A stretch of 64,000 bases of DNA from Alcanivorax sp. (lineage in GTDB: Bacteria; Pseudomonadota; Gammaproteobacteria; Pseudomonadales; Alcanivoracaceae). The position numbers and the translations under genes were made by a program. The notes beneath the pieces are model-generated. The model saw only the letters and a program-made list of their open reading frames with translations. It was not told the origin of the DNA and searched no databases. The stretch covers positions 2,718,692 through 2,782,691 of the forward strand of contig CP051239.1 in NCBI GenBank assembly GCA_017794945.1, read 5' to 3'. Positions 35,410 through 44,477 of this stretch are shown here, one piece after another. Within the stretch, counting starts at the first letter, position 1, and every line of letters starts with the position of its first letter.

Positions 35410-36005
35410 GTACTGATAAGTACGGGGTTGCCCAGGATCCACACTGTTATCCGGGAACCTCGACGCTGATCAACCGCCTTGGACTAATGGCGGACGATGA
35501 GCTAGCGGAGGCTGAACGCGAACTGACCGCGATAGCCGCCGACGAAATCGATTTTAATCCGCCTCCATATTCTCTTGATTATCTCCAAAGCCTGCACCGC
35601 TACCTGTTCCAGGACATCTATGACTGGGCTGGCGGAATCCGCACCGTGGACATCTCCAAAGACGACACCCGCTTTTGTACTGTTACCCGTATTGAAGCGG
35701 AAGCCGAGAAAATTTTTGCGAGGCTCGCCCAGGATCGTTGGCTTGAGCACTACGAACGGGCTGACCTGATCGCCGCCGTGGCTGAGTATTACGGTGACAT
35801 CAATATGTTGCACCCTTTCCGGGAAGGAAACGGTCGCGCCCAGCGGTTGATGTTTGAACATTTGATCATCAATGCCGGCTACGAGATCAGTTGGTGGGAG
35901 GTCGAACCAGAGGATTGGCGGCTGGGGAATATTGATGCCGTGGCCTGTGATTACGGGCGCCTGGAAGCCATTTTCGATCGGTGTATTGGTCGGCGTATTC
36001 AATGA
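35406..36005 (+). CDS. fic: Fic-domain AMP-transferase toxin
   Basis: The active-site motif HPFREGNGRAQR (His136) matches HxFx(D/E)GNGRxxR of AMPylating Fic enzymes. DIYDWAGGIRTVDISK matches the flap side. Homology to E. coli Fic (family start MSDKFGEGRDPYLYPG) continues upstream of the first ATG at 35487 as STDKYGVAQDPHCYPGTSTL. No ATG, GTG or TTG exists in that frame, so the real start is most likely the CTG at 35406, forming a CTGA overlap with yhfG. With that start it has 199 residues. Rare start codons would keep toxin output low and coupled to the antitoxin. Confidence 0.85.
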   Translation: MSTDKYGVAQDPHCYPGTSTLINRLGLMADDELAEAERELTAIAADEIDFNPPPYSLDYLQSLHRYLFQDIYDWAGGIRTVDISKDDTRFCTVTRIEAEAEKIFARLAQDRWLEHYERADLIAAVAEYYGDINMLHPFREGNGRAQRLMFEHLIINAGYEISWWEVEPEDWRLGNIDAVACDYGRLEAIFDRCIGRRIQ

Positions 36006-36007
36006 CG

Positions 36008-36042
36008 CTGCGCGTCCGGCGGCGATGAGCCGCCGGGCGCAG
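36008..36042. terminator. GC-rich hairpin between convergent fic and TonB receptor genes
   Basis: CTGCGC-(GT)-CCGGCGGC pairs with GCCGCCGG-GCGCAG around a five-base loop. The stem is long and stable but no T-run follows on either strand, so termination strength is uncertain. Confidence 0.5.
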
Positions 36043-36077
36043 ATCTGACGCCAGCGGCGGCAGCACCCACTGATGCC

Positions 36078-38459
36078 TCAAAAACGCGTCTCAAAGCTCA
36101 GCTTGAACTGCCGCGCATCACCGAAGTAGTTCTGGCGGCCGCCGCCTTGCACGCGGCTGTAGTAGCGCTTGTCGGTGAGGTTGCTGCCGGTGAGCACGAA
36201 GCGGGTGTCGGCGTTGAGGTTGTAAGCGGCCATGGCCGAGAAGGTGGTGTAGCCGTTCTGCTCCCAGCGCACGCCGCCGGATTCGGCGAAGGTGCCGCTG
36301 CTGTATTGGGCGCCCAGGCCCGCTTCCCAGCTGGGGTTGAAGGTGTATTTGCCCCACAGTTTGAGGCTGTGTTCCGGGGAGTCCGGGGCGAAGGGTTTGC
36401 CTTCCGCGTCCGGGTCGTCGGATTCGAGCTGTTCGGTGTCGGTGTAGGCGTAGCCGGTGAGCACCTGGATGCGCTCGGAGACCTGGCCGGCGATCTCCGC
36501 TTCGACGCCCTGGGCACGCACCTTGCCGCCGGCCACGGAGAAGGCCGGGTTGCCCGGGTCCTGGATGGCGCGGTTGTCGTCGGTGATGCGGAACAGGGCC
36601 AGGTTGTAGTTGGTCAGGCCGCGGTTGAAGACGCCTTTGGCGCCGATTTCGAACTGGGTGCCTTCGCGGGGGGCGAGGATGTCGCCGTTGGCCTTTTCCG
36701 CGGTTTGCGGGACGAAGGACTGCGCCGCGCTGGCGTAGAGGCTGAGGTCGTTGTTCAGCTCGTGGACGACGCCTGCGTAGGGGGTGAACTCATCGTTGAC
36801 CCGTTCGGTGTCCTGGCCGTTGTCGGTTTCCCAGTTGGTCAGGCGCCCGCCGAGGATCAGTTTGGTGGCGTAGGTGAGCGACGAGGTGGTCTTGAAGTAA
36901 ACGCCGGTTTCTTCCTGCTCGGTGGTGCTCGGGTCGCTGAAGGGCGCCAGGTTGGGCCAGGGGTTGCTGGCGGTTTCCGGGGCGAACACGTTGATCGGCG
37001 GGTAATTCAGGTCGATCTGGTAGCCGCTGCTCACGTCTTCGGAGGTCCGGCGGTGGACGCCCAGCAGCACGTCGTGGTTAAGGCCCAGCAGCGACACGGG
37101 CATATCCAGGCGCACATCGTAGGCCTGCTCCTCGAGTTCCTGGTCGGTGGCCAGCGCCCAGCGGGTACTTTCGCCGGTGACCGGGTCGATCGGCGATACG
37201 GTGTAATTCAACAGGTAGTCAAAGTCGCGCTCGGTGCGGTTCGCCGAGGCCAGCAGCATGACGCCGTTGTCGAACAGGTGCTCCACTTCCACGAAGGCGC
37301 GGCTGAGCCGGCTGCTTTTGTTGTTGAAGGGGGCGCCGGTGTACAGGTCCCGGTCGATGTCGGCGAAGGTGCCGTCCGCGTAGGTGGGCACACCCACGTC
37401 GGGGACCGACTCCACGTCCTCGGTGGAAAAGCCGATGGAGGTGGTGGTGGCGTCGGTGATGTCGTATTCCAGAGTGGTGTAGAGCACCTTTTTTTCCAGA
37501 GTGACTTCTTCGATGTACTCATCGGAATCTTCATAGGCCACCACCGTGCGCGCGCGCAGCCGGTCGTCGTCGGTGAGGGCGCCGGTGGCGTCCACCTGCA
37601 CCCGGTAGCCCGGCCAGGAATGGGCAAAGCCGGTGAGGCTCACCGCCCGCTCCGCCAGGGCCCGTTTGCGCACCAGGTTGATGTAGCCGCCCGGTTCCGC
37701 CGAGCCCTGCAGCAGCCCGGCCGGGCCCTTGAGCACTTCCACGCGCTCGAAGCCGGCCAGGTCCGGCGCGCCGTGGCCGTGGGTGCCGCTGGAGGTACCC
37801 CCGGTCTGGTTACCGTCGATGCTGATGGCGTCGGTTTCGAACCCGCGGATCAGGTAGTTGGCGGTGCCAGTGCCGTAGCTCTTCACCGAGACCCCGGTGG
37901 TGTTTCCCAGGGCGTCTTGCAGCGTGGTCATGTTGCGGTCTTTCATTTGCTGGCTGGTGACCACGTTGACGGTCTGCGGAATGTCGCGCACCGATTCCAC
38001 GGTTCTGCCGATGCCCACCTGGGCGGTGGTGTAGGAGCCGGTGTTTTCCGTGCTCAGACCGAGCCGCCCGGTTGTCACCTGGACCGGGTCGAGCCGGTTG
38101 TCATTGGTGGCTTCGATTACGTAGTTGCCCGGACTCTTCTCGCGGGCGATCTGGCCGGAGCCGTCGAGCAGACGGCTGAACCCCTGTTCCACGGTAAAGC
38201 GTCCCTTGAGGCCCCCGGAGCGCCGCTGGCCCAGCCGGGCGGCATCGAAAGAGAGCGCCACCCCGGCCTGGTCGGCGAACCGGTTGAGCACCTGGCTCAG
38301 CGGTCCGGCTGAAATGTCGTAGTGTTGCTCGGCCTGGACGGTGTCGCCGGTGTTCTGTTGCGCGTGGGCGGCGCCGGGCAGGGCGGTGGCGCCCATGGCC
38401 AGGGCCACGGCAAGCCCCAGGGCCGTGCGCGCGCTGGTGATAGTGTGCGGTTTGGACAT
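36078..38459 (-). CDS. TonB-dependent siderophore receptor with STN domain (FecA/FpvA-like)
   Basis: This is a 793-residue outer-membrane receptor. A signal peptide ends GAAHA. An STN signalling domain covers about residues 45-115 (HYDISAGPLSQVLNRFADQA). The plug contains SVRDIPQTVNVVTSQQMKDR and the 22-strand barrel ends with aromatic Phe (FKLSFETRF). The STN domain indicates cell-surface signalling to the FecR/FecI pair directly upstream. The ligand is probably a ferric siderophore but cannot be named. Confidence 0.93.
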   Translation of the reverse strand: MSKPHTITSARTALGLAVALAMGATALPGAAHAQQNTGDTVQAEQHYDISAGPLSQVLNRFADQAGVALSFDAARLGQRRSGGLKGRFTVEQGFSRLLDGSGQIAREKSPGNYVIEATNDNRLDPVQVTTGRLGLSTENTGSYTTAQVGIGRTVESVRDIPQTVNVVTSQQMKDRNMTTLQDALGNTTGVSVKSYGTGTANYLIRGFETDAISIDGNQTGGTSSGTHGHGAPDLAGFERVEVLKGPAGLLQGSAEPGGYINLVRKRALAERAVSLTGFAHSWPGYRVQVDATGALTDDDRLRARTVVAYEDSDEYIEEVTLEKKVLYTTLEYDITDATTTSIGFSTEDVESVPDVGVPTYADGTFADIDRDLYTGAPFNNKSSRLSRAFVEVEHLFDNGVMLLASANRTERDFDYLLNYTVSPIDPVTGESTRWALATDQELEEQAYDVRLDMPVSLLGLNHDVLLGVHRRTSEDVSSGYQIDLNYPPINVFAPETASNPWPNLAPFSDPSTTEQEETGVYFKTTSSLTYATKLILGGRLTNWETDNGQDTERVNDEFTPYAGVVHELNNDLSLYASAAQSFVPQTAEKANGDILAPREGTQFEIGAKGVFNRGLTNYNLALFRITDDNRAIQDPGNPAFSVAGGKVRAQGVEAEIAGQVSERIQVLTGYAYTDTEQLESDDPDAEGKPFAPDSPEHSLKLWGKYTFNPSWEAGLGAQYSSGTFAESGGVRWEQNGYTTFSAMAAYNLNADTRFVLTGSNLTDKRYYSRVQGGGRQNYFGDARQFKLSFETRF

Positions 38460-38544
38460 TGTCGTTCCTCGAAAATGAGCGTCTGTTACCCGAGGGCCGA
38501 ATCAGGGAGCAAAAAGGGGCAAAGGGAGGGCGAAAAATTACGTT

Positions 38545-39510
38545 TTATACAGGCAGCAGGGTGACCCAGTAATCGGTCAGGCGGCGTTGGCGTAACGGAA
38601 ACGCTTCGGTAATGACGCTCAGCGCCCGGTCGGTGTCCGCCAGCGGGAAAGTGCCGGACACCCGCAATCCGGCGACCGCGTTGCTGCAGGCGAGGAGGCC
38701 CCGGCGGTAGCGGCCAAGCTCGGCGAGCAGTTCCCGCAACGGCATATCCACCACCATCAGCTTGCCGCCGGCCCAACTGGCGGCGCCGGCGGGCGCCGGG
38801 CGCGTGGGGGGCAGGTCGCCCGCGGTGAAACGGATTTCCTCGCCCTGCTGGACGAGCCGTCCGTCCGGATGATTGGCACTGGTGACGCGCACGGTGTCGG
38901 CGAGAACGGTGACGCGGGTCTGGCCGGCTTCACGGCGCACCGTGAACCGGGTGCCCAGGGCCTGGATACGGCCCTCGGACGTGTCCACCAGAAGCGGGCG
39001 CGACGGCCGGCGCGGGTCCGGCGCGGATTGCACCAGAATTTCGCCGTCGTGGAGGCGGATCAACCGGTGGCGCGGGTTGTAGTCGGTGTCCACGCGGGTG
39101 TCGGTGTTGAGCATAAGCTGGCTGCCGTCGGCCAGTACCAGCTTGCGCTGTTCGCCGATGCCGGTGACGTATTGGGCGCGCCACCGCTCCCAGGGCGCCA
39201 GCTGCCAGGTCAGCGCGCCCACCGGCGCGGCCACGGCGACCATGCCGAGCCGCGTCAGCACCTGACGCCGGGTCAGCGTGGCGCGCTGCAGCGCCGGCGC
39301 CGCCAGCCGGCCCGGCACCCGCTGCAGGCTGTCCTGCACGCGCTCCACTTCGCGCCAGGCCAGCCGGTGCTCCGGTGCGTCGGCAAGCCATTGCTGCCAG
39401 CCACGCTGATCGGCCGGGGTCACGTCGGGAGCGTTCAGCACCGCGTACCAGCGGGCCGCGTCGCGAATGGCGTCCTTGAGCGTTTCCCCGATGCCTTGCC
39501 GTGTGGTCAT
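38545..39510 (-). CDS. FecR-type anti-sigma regulator
   Basis: The product has 321 residues. An N-terminal cytoplasmic domain (about 1-85, with DQRGWQQWLADAPEHRLAWR) is followed by one membrane helix near residue 95 (GMVAVAAPVGALTWQL) and a periplasmic FecR domain (GEQRKLVLADGSQLMLNTDT). It transmits receptor occupancy to the sigma factor. The ATG at 39510 overlaps the sigma-factor stop (ATGA). Confidence 0.93.
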   Translation of the reverse strand: MTTRQGIGETLKDAIRDAARWYAVLNAPDVTPADQRGWQQWLADAPEHRLAWREVERVQDSLQRVPGRLAAPALQRATLTRRQVLTRLGMVAVAAPVGALTWQLAPWERWRAQYVTGIGEQRKLVLADGSQLMLNTDTRVDTDYNPRHRLIRLHDGEILVQSAPDPRRPSRPLLVDTSEGRIQALGTRFTVRREAGQTRVTVLADTVRVTSANHPDGRLVQQGEEIRFTAGDLPPTRPAPAGAASWAGGKLMVVDMPLRELLAELGRYRRGLLACSNAVAGLRVSGTFPLADTDRALSVITEAFPLRQRRLTDYWVTLLPV

Positions 39511-40028
39511 TGCAGGCCGTGCTCCAGCCGGTACAGGCAGCAATGCTCCATGGCCTTGGCCATATCACCTTTGATGGTGCGCAGGGAAACGCCCAGTTGA
39601 TCGGCGATCTGCTGGTAGGTCAGCCCCTCAAGTTGGGAAAGAATGAAGGCCTTGCGCACCCGCGCGCCCAGGTTGGCGAGCATGGCGTCCACTTCCATCA
39701 AGGTTTCCACCACCAAAGCCCGCTCCTCTTCCGAAGGCGCGGCGGTCTCCGGCAGGCTGGCCAGAGCTTCCAGGTATTGCCGTTCCAGCGTCCGGCGCCG
39801 GAAAAGGTCGACGGTGAGACCCCGTGCCACGGTCACCAGAAACCGGCGCGGCTCACGGAGCAGCCCCGGGTCCTGGGAAGAGCGGATGACGCGGATAAAG
39901 GTGTCCTGGGTGAGATCCTCGGCGTCCATGGCATCGCCCAGCCGCCGCCCCAGCCAGTTTTTCAGCCACCCATGATGGTCGCTGTACAGCGTTGCCACCG
40001 ACAGCGACTGCTGTGGAACCCCGGACAT
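39507..40028 (-). CDS. FecI-type ECF sigma factor
   Basis: This 173-residue ECF sigma factor has region 2 (DAMDAEDLTQDTFIRVIRSS) and region 4 (LEGLTYQQIADQLGVSLRTI, then KGDMAKAMEHC). It would direct transcription of the downstream receptor gene on iron-siderophore signalling. A Fur box lies upstream, so iron repletion should silence the operon fecI-fecR-receptor. Confidence 0.93.
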   Translation of the reverse strand: MSGVPQQSLSVATLYSDHHGWLKNWLGRRLGDAMDAEDLTQDTFIRVIRSSQDPGLLREPRRFLVTVARGLTVDLFRRRTLERQYLEALASLPETAAPSEEERALVVETLMEVDAMLANLGARVRKAFILSQLEGLTYQQIADQLGVSLRTIKGDMAKAMEHCCLYRLEHGLQ

Positions 40029-40073
40029 AACCCGACCCCGATACGGACAAAGATAATGAGGACGAATCTTAAA

Positions 40074-40088
40074 TGGGAATGGGTATCA
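40074..40088 (-). promoter_or_regulatory. Probable Fur box upstream of the FecI-type gene
   Basis: TGGGAATGGGTATCA matches the 15-base Fur core TGATAATGATTATCA at 11 positions, about 46 bases before the sigma-factor start. A second partial match, GATAATGAGGACGAATC, lies closer to the gene. Confidence 0.6.
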
Positions 40089-40122
40089 TTTCAATGCGAT
40101 GGAGTGCGATAGAGGGGAGCGC

Positions 40123-40725
40123 TCAGAGCACCTGGCCCGCCAGCCACTGCATCCCCAGCGCCAGGCCGAAGACGATCAACCCGGCCACCAGGCTGGTCAC
40201 CAGCGCGTGGCGCCGCCACATCCGCTCCACCCGGGGGCCGAACCGCAGCACCAGCCAGGCCAGGCCGTAGTAGCGAATGCCGCGCGCGATCAGCGCGGCC
40301 AGCACGAACAGGGCGATGGGGTAGCCGGACAGGCCGGCGGTGATCATCGCCACCTGGAACGGGATCGGCAGAATGCCCAGGGTCAGGATGGCGATGAACC
40401 CGTACTGGTCGAAGAAGCCCTGGTAGGCCTGGTAGGCGTTCTGCATGCCCATGGTGTCGATGAACCAGGTGCCGACGGACTGGTAGAGCACCATGCCGAC
40501 ACCGTAGCCCAGCAGCGAGGCGACCAGGCAGCCGGCGGTGGTGACCGTGGCGATGCGCCAGACGCGCTGGCGGTTCAGGGCCATCAGCGGGATCAGCACC
40601 AGCTCGATGGGCACCGGCACGATGAGGGTCTCCAGAAAAGAGAACAGCGCGAGCAGCCAGAGCATGTGCTTGGAGCCGTTGAGGCGTTCCAGCCATCGCC
40701 GGGCGCGGGTAGGTGCTGAGGTCAT
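40123..40725 (-). CDS. YqaA-like VTT/SNARE-associated membrane protein
   Basis: This is a 200-residue integral membrane protein of the DedA/VTT group. LLALFSFLETLIVPVPIELV opens the conserved core and FIAILTLGILPIPFQVAMIT carries the re-entrant loop with conserved Pro. Related DedA proteins flip phospholipids or undecaprenyl phosphate. The role of the YqaA branch is not defined. It has its own promoter region and is not part of the iron operon. Confidence 0.85.
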   Translation of the reverse strand: MTSAPTRARRWLERLNGSKHMLWLLALFSFLETLIVPVPIELVLIPLMALNRQRVWRIATVTTAGCLVASLLGYGVGMVLYQSVGTWFIDTMGMQNAYQAYQGFFDQYGFIAILTLGILPIPFQVAMITAGLSGYPIALFVLAALIARGIRYYGLAWLVLRFGPRVERMWRRHALVTSLVAGLIVFGLALGMQWLAGQVL

Positions 40726-40863
40726 GGTGTCCGGGTGTGTTAGGGAATGAAAAACCGGCCTAGATTAGCACGCTATGGCCGCTGACCACGGGTTATCCCG
40801 TATTTCCAGGGGTCGGACTGGCATCCTAGCGTGGCGGTTCCCTCATCAAGGAAGGAGAGAACC

Positions 40864-41613
40864 ATGAAGGTAGCAACGATCACAGCGACTTCCCTGGCGT
40901 TGGCCACGCTGACCGCAGGGGTCGCCGCCAATCAGACCGGTCGCGACGTGGACGACGCGGAGACCATGCAGAACACGCAGAGCATGGATCATATGGAGGA
41001 CCAGGCGTCCAATGTGCAGACCGGCGAAGAGCGCCAGAATGCCCGGGACGTGCTCAACGAGTCCGAGAAGGTGCTGCAGAACATGAAGCGCGAGGACGGT
41101 ATGGATGCCGCCCTGGAGCAGGCCAAGGGCGTGTTCCTGGTGCCCGATTTCGGGCGTGGTGCCTTTGTGTTCGGTGGCCGCGGCGGCCAGGGCGTGGTGC
41201 TGGCCAAGGACGGCGGTGACTGGAACGGTCCGGCGTTCTTTAACTTCGGCGCGGTCAGTGCCGGTGCCCAGGGCGGTGTCGCCGCCGGCGAGGTGGCGAT
41301 GCTGCTGATGACCGATAAGGCGGTGGCGTCCTTCAAGCAGGACCACAACTTCGCGCTCAACGCGGACGCCGGCCTGACGCTTGTCGACTGGTCCAAGGTG
41401 GCCCAGGGCAGCTACGGCAAGGGCGACGTGCTGTTGTGGAGCAGCACCGAAGGCCTGTTCGCCGGCGGTGCCATCAGTGTCAGCGATGTCTTCAGTGACG
41501 ATGAAGCCAACCAGGAATACTACACCCGCGCCACCAGCGCGGAGGCGATCCTGGAAGGTGAAGTGGAAGACGATAGCGAAGACGCCGACGCGTTGAAGAC
41601 CCGGTTGCCCTGA
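40864..41613 (+). CDS. Secreted SYLF (Ysc84-like) lipid-binding protein
   Basis: The product has 249 residues. A signal peptide ends GVAA, an acidic Gln/Met-rich linker follows, and the SYLF domain covers about residues 70-220 (AKGVFLVPDFGRGAFVFGGR, then GPAFFNFGAVSAGAQGGVAA). It ends in a strongly acidic tail. SYLF proteins bind phosphoinositides in eukaryotes, and bacterial members are periplasmic with unclear roles. ATG 40864 is preceded by AAGGAAGGAGAG, which decides against the upstream GTG. Confidence 0.87.
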   Translation: MKVATITATSLALATLTAGVAANQTGRDVDDAETMQNTQSMDHMEDQASNVQTGEERQNARDVLNESEKVLQNMKREDGMDAALEQAKGVFLVPDFGRGAFVFGGRGGQGVVLAKDGGDWNGPAFFNFGAVSAGAQGGVAAGEVAMLLMTDKAVASFKQDHNFALNADAGLTLVDWSKVAQGSYGKGDVLLWSSTEGLFAGGAISVSDVFSDDEANQEYYTRATSAEAILEGEVEDDSEDADALKTRLP

Positions 41614-41654
41614 ACGACAGCGGCGACACTCAAGGGCGCATAATCAGAGGCGCA

Positions 41655-41686
41655 TAAAAAGCCCCGCCGGATGGCGGGGCTTTTTT
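41655..41686. terminator. Bidirectional terminator between SYLF gene and alcohol dehydrogenase
   Basis: AAAAAGCCCCGCC-GGAT-GGCGGGGCTTTTTT, with A and T runs on both sides, serves the two convergent genes. Confidence 0.92.
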
Positions 41687-41706
41687 GTGGACGCCGGCCG
41701 CCGGGC

Positions 41707-42870
41707 TCAGGGCGTCATCACCACCTTGATGCAGCCGTCCTGCTTGGCGTTGAAATCCGCGTAGGCATTGGCGGCGTCGTTGAGTCCGTAGCGGTGGGTG
41801 ATGATGAAGGACGGGTCGATGTTGCCCAGCTCGATGGTCTGTAACAGAGCGGGCATATAGGCCTGCATATGGGTCTGGCCGCTTTTCAGTGACAGCCCCT
41901 TGTTCATCAGGCCGTTGAAGGCGACGCCGTCCATGCTGTCGGTGTAGACGCCGGGAATCGACAATTGCCCGCCCTTGCGGCAGCTCTGAATCATCTGATT
42001 GAGGGCGGTGGGGCGGTTGGGTTCGCCGGAGTCGCTGTCCCGGCGCTGGTATTCCGGGTCGCCGGCGCCGTGCGCCTCGGCGCCCACCGCGTCGATGCAG
42101 CTGTCCGGCCCGTAGCCCCGGGTCATCTCCATCAGGCGCTGGTAGGGGTCGTCTTTCTCGAAGTTGATCACTTCCGCCTGGGATTGCGTTTCCGCCAGGG
42201 CGAGCCGCTCGGGAACGCGGTCGATGGCGATCACCCGGCCGGCGCCCAGCATCCAGGCGCTGCGAATGGCGAACTGACCCACCGGGCCGCAGCCCCACAC
42301 CGCCACCGTGTCACCGGCGCTGATGTCGCAATTGGCGGCGGCCATGTAGCCGGTGGGGTAGATGTCCGACAGGAACAGCAGTTGCTCGTCCTTCATGTCG
42401 GATGCCACTTTCAGCGGTCCCACATCGGCGTGGGGCACGCGCACGTATTCCGCCTGACCGCCGGGGATGCCGCCCAGAAGATGAGAGTAGCCGAACAGGG
42501 CGGCCGGGGAGTGCCCCATGGCCTGGGCGGCGTCGTCGGCGTTGGGGTTGCTGGTCTCGCACAGCGAATACAGGCGTTTGTCGCAGAAGAAACAGTGGCC
42601 GCAGGCGATCGTGAACGGCACCACCACGCGGTCGCCTTTCTTCAGGTTGCGTACCTCCTTGCCGACCTCGACCACTTCACCCATGAATTCGTGGCCCAGC
42701 ACATCGCCGGGTTCCATGGCGGGCATCAGGCCGTTATAGAGATGCAGGTCGGACCCGCAGATGGCGGTGGCGGTGACCTTGAGAATGGCGTCGCCGGGGT
42801 CCTGGATCCGTGGGTCGGGGACGGTATCCACGCGCACGTCGTGGGTACCGTGCCAGGTAAGAGCTTTCAT
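41707..42870 (-). CDS. Zinc-dependent alcohol dehydrogenase, formaldehyde-dehydrogenase-like
   Basis: This is a 387-residue MDR-family dehydrogenase. Catalytic zinc ligands lie in [14 protein letters not shown] and GHEFMGEV. The structural-zinc lobe has [15 protein letters not shown]. The NAD site is [20 protein letters not shown]. The longer N-lobe and the segment [20 protein letters not shown] resemble glutathione-independent formaldehyde dehydrogenases. The substrate is unproven. ATG 42870 ([20 protein letters not shown]) matches family starts and has AAAGGAGG before it. Confidence 0.9.
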   Translation of the reverse strand: MKALTWHGTHDVRVDTVPDPRIQDPGDAILKVTATAICGSDLHLYNGLMPAMEPGDVLGHEFMGEVVEVGKEVRNLKKGDRVVVPFTIACGHCFFCDKRLYSLCETSNPNADDAAQAMGHSPAALFGYSHLLGGIPGGQAEYVRVPHADVGPLKVASDMKDEQLLFLSDIYPTGYMAAANCDISAGDTVAVWGCGPVGQFAIRSAWMLGAGRVIAIDRVPERLALAETQSQAEVINFEKDDPYQRLMEMTRGYGPDSCIDAVGAEAHGAGDPEYQRRDSDSGEPNRPTALNQMIQSCRKGGQLSIPGVYTDSMDGVAFNGLMNKGLSLKSGQTHMQAYMPALLQTIELGNIDPSFIITHRYGLNDAANAYADFNAKQDGCIKVVMTP

Positions 42871-42929
42871 AGCGCCTCCTTTGCCGGCCGCCGGCACGGC
42901 GCCGGCGGTTCCATAGGTGAAAGGCCAAG

Positions 42930-43679
42930 CTAGTCCGTGCGCTGGCGGTTGCCTATAGGGCGTTCCCCGTGGCCGGGCAGGGGAAAACCCGTAACCGGCG
43001 GCGTGGCCGCTTCCGTGGCGAACAGGTACAGCTTCACCACTTCCGCCACCGAGCCGGCGCCCATCTTGTGCATCATATGGGCGCGGTGCAGCTCCACGGT
43101 TTTCGGCGAAATCGACAGGGCCTCGGCGATGCCCTTGTTGGACAGGCCCGAGACCACCGCCTCGAGGGTTTCCCGCTCACGCGGGGTGAGCCGGGCCAGG
43201 CGTTGGCGCAGCGCCAGGCGGGCGCTCTGGCGGGCCTTGCGGCGCCGGTCCCGGGCCACCGCCTGTTGCACGGTGTCGATCAGGGTGTCGTCGTCGGTGG
43301 GGCTGTCGAGGAAGTCCTCGGCGCCGGCGCGCATCGCCCCGACCGCCGCGCTGACCCGGGGGCTGTCGCCCAGGAACACCACCGACAGCGTCGAGCCGGT
43401 GTCGCTCAGACGCTGCTGGGTGCGCACCCCGGCCATCCCCGGGGTGCGCAGGGTCACCAGTACGCAGCCGGGCCGGTCATCGTTAAGGCGCAGCAGCAAA
43501 TCGTCGCTGTCCCGGTAGCCCCGGCAGGGCAGGTAGGCGCGGCGCATCAGCCGGTCCAGGCGGTCGCGGGCACCGGGGTCTTCGTCCACCAGATGTACGA
43601 CGCTGTCCATGGCGGCGCCCGGCGTGGTGCCTTTCGGTGCGGCGTCCGCCGCGGTTGAATCTTCCTTCGCGGTGGTCAC
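42930..43679 (-). CDS. LuxR/FixJ-type regulator with degenerate receiver domain
   Basis: This 249-residue regulator has an N-terminal receiver-like domain and a C-terminal LuxR helix-turn-helix ([20 protein letters not shown], then [17 protein letters not shown]). In the receiver the acidic pair is present (LVDEDPG), but the phospho-acceptor Asp of the FixJ motif TDLRMP aligns with Thr76 ([10 protein letters not shown]), and the conserved Lys of the KP motif is Ser126 (FLDSPTDD). Phosphorelay control is therefore unlikely. Start could also be the internal Met of [13 protein letters not shown]. No kinase gene is adjacent. Confidence 0.87.
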   Translation of the reverse strand: MTTAKEDSTAADAAPKGTTPGAAMDSVVHLVDEDPGARDRLDRLMRRAYLPCRGYRDSDDLLLRLNDDRPGCVLVTLRTPGMAGVRTQQRLSDTGSTLSVVFLGDSPRVSAAVGAMRAGAEDFLDSPTDDDTLIDTVQQAVARDRRRKARQSARLALRQRLARLTPRERETLEAVVSGLSNKGIAEALSISPKTVELHRAHMMHKMGAGSVAEVVKLYLFATEAATPPVTGFPLPGHGERPIGNRQRTD

Positions 43680-43827
43680 GGTAGTGCTCCTTCACTAGCG
43701 TCGGTGCCTCCGGGGATAGCACAGCCGCCGCCGGCTTGGAAGGTGGTCGCGTAGCGGGCGCTGGGAAGCCCGCGCCAAGTCGTCCATCATGGAGGCGCTA
43801 ATAACAGGCTTTGGCGAGGTAAGGCGC

Positions 43828-44307
43828 ATGCAAGGACTGGCGGATCGAGCCCGGGAGTTAGGCAAGATTTTACAACAGCGGCGGTTTTCCGTGGTCACGG
43901 CGGAGTCCTGCACCGGCGGCGGCATCGCCCGCCTGCTCACCGACGAGCCGGGGGCCTCGAGCTGGTTCGAGCGCGGCTTCGTGACCTATTCCAACCTGTC
44001 CAAGGAAGAAATGCTGGGCGTGCCGCGTTCCCTTCTGGAGACCCACGGCGCGGTCAGCGAAGAGGTGGTGCTGGCCATGGCCCGGGGCGCGCTGGCGCAC
44101 TCCAACGGCGACGTCAGCATCTCGGTGAGCGGCGTGGCCGGCCCGGACGGCGGCACCGCCGAGAAGCCGGTGGGCACGGTGTGGATCGGTTGGGGCCTCG
44201 GCGAGGATGTCGCCGAGGCGCAACACTTTCTGTTCCCCGGCGACCGCGACGAGGTGCGTAACCGCAGCATGCTGGCGGCCATGGAGGGGCTGATCCAGCG
44301 CCTGTGA
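43828..44307 (+). CDS. pncC: Nicotinamide-nucleotide amidase (CinA C-terminal type)
   Basis: This 159-residue stand-alone CinA C-terminal domain recycles NMN to nicotinate mononucleotide. Motifs TAESCTGGGIARLLTDEPGA and SVSGVAGPDGGTAEKPVG are clear. It sits just before recA, the usual position in gammaproteobacteria and streptococci. GAGGTAAGG before ATG 43828 favours it over ATG 43789. Confidence 0.92.
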   Translation: MQGLADRARELGKILQQRRFSVVTAESCTGGGIARLLTDEPGASSWFERGFVTYSNLSKEEMLGVPRSLLETHGAVSEEVVLAMARGALAHSNGDVSISVSGVAGPDGGTAEKPVGTVWIGWGLGEDVAEAQHFLFPGDRDEVRNRSMLAAMEGLIQRL

Positions 44308-44374
44308 GGCGCGCGGATTTGTTCCTCCGCCGGGACGTGTATCATGGCCTCCATCTCACGCCCGCGGCGGGGGG

Positions 44375-44403
44375 TTGCACCCCGCACAAACACCACCCAT
44401 AAT
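44375..44403 (+). promoter_or_regulatory. recA sigma-70 promoter
   Basis: TTGCAC, a 17-base spacer and CATAAT. The LexA box begins one base after the -10, so repressor would block open complex formation. Confidence 0.75.
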
Positions 44404-44404
44404 G

Positions 44405-44420
44405 CTGTCCAGAAAGACAG
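44405..44420 (+). promoter_or_regulatory. LexA (SOS) box of recA
   Basis: CTGT-CCAGAAAG-ACAG is a perfect CTGT-N8-ACAG LexA operator, 57 bases before the recA start codon. Confidence 0.9.
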
Positions 44421-44477
44421 TGCTGGCCATCGGGTCAGTTTCTGTGCCAATGGATGGAATCGGAGAGGGGTTCACAA

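Noticed and set aside
36147..38312. 721-codon plus-strand frame opposite the TonB receptor
   Set aside because: Gly/Val/Ala-rich mirror of the receptor coding strand. No domain is recognisable.
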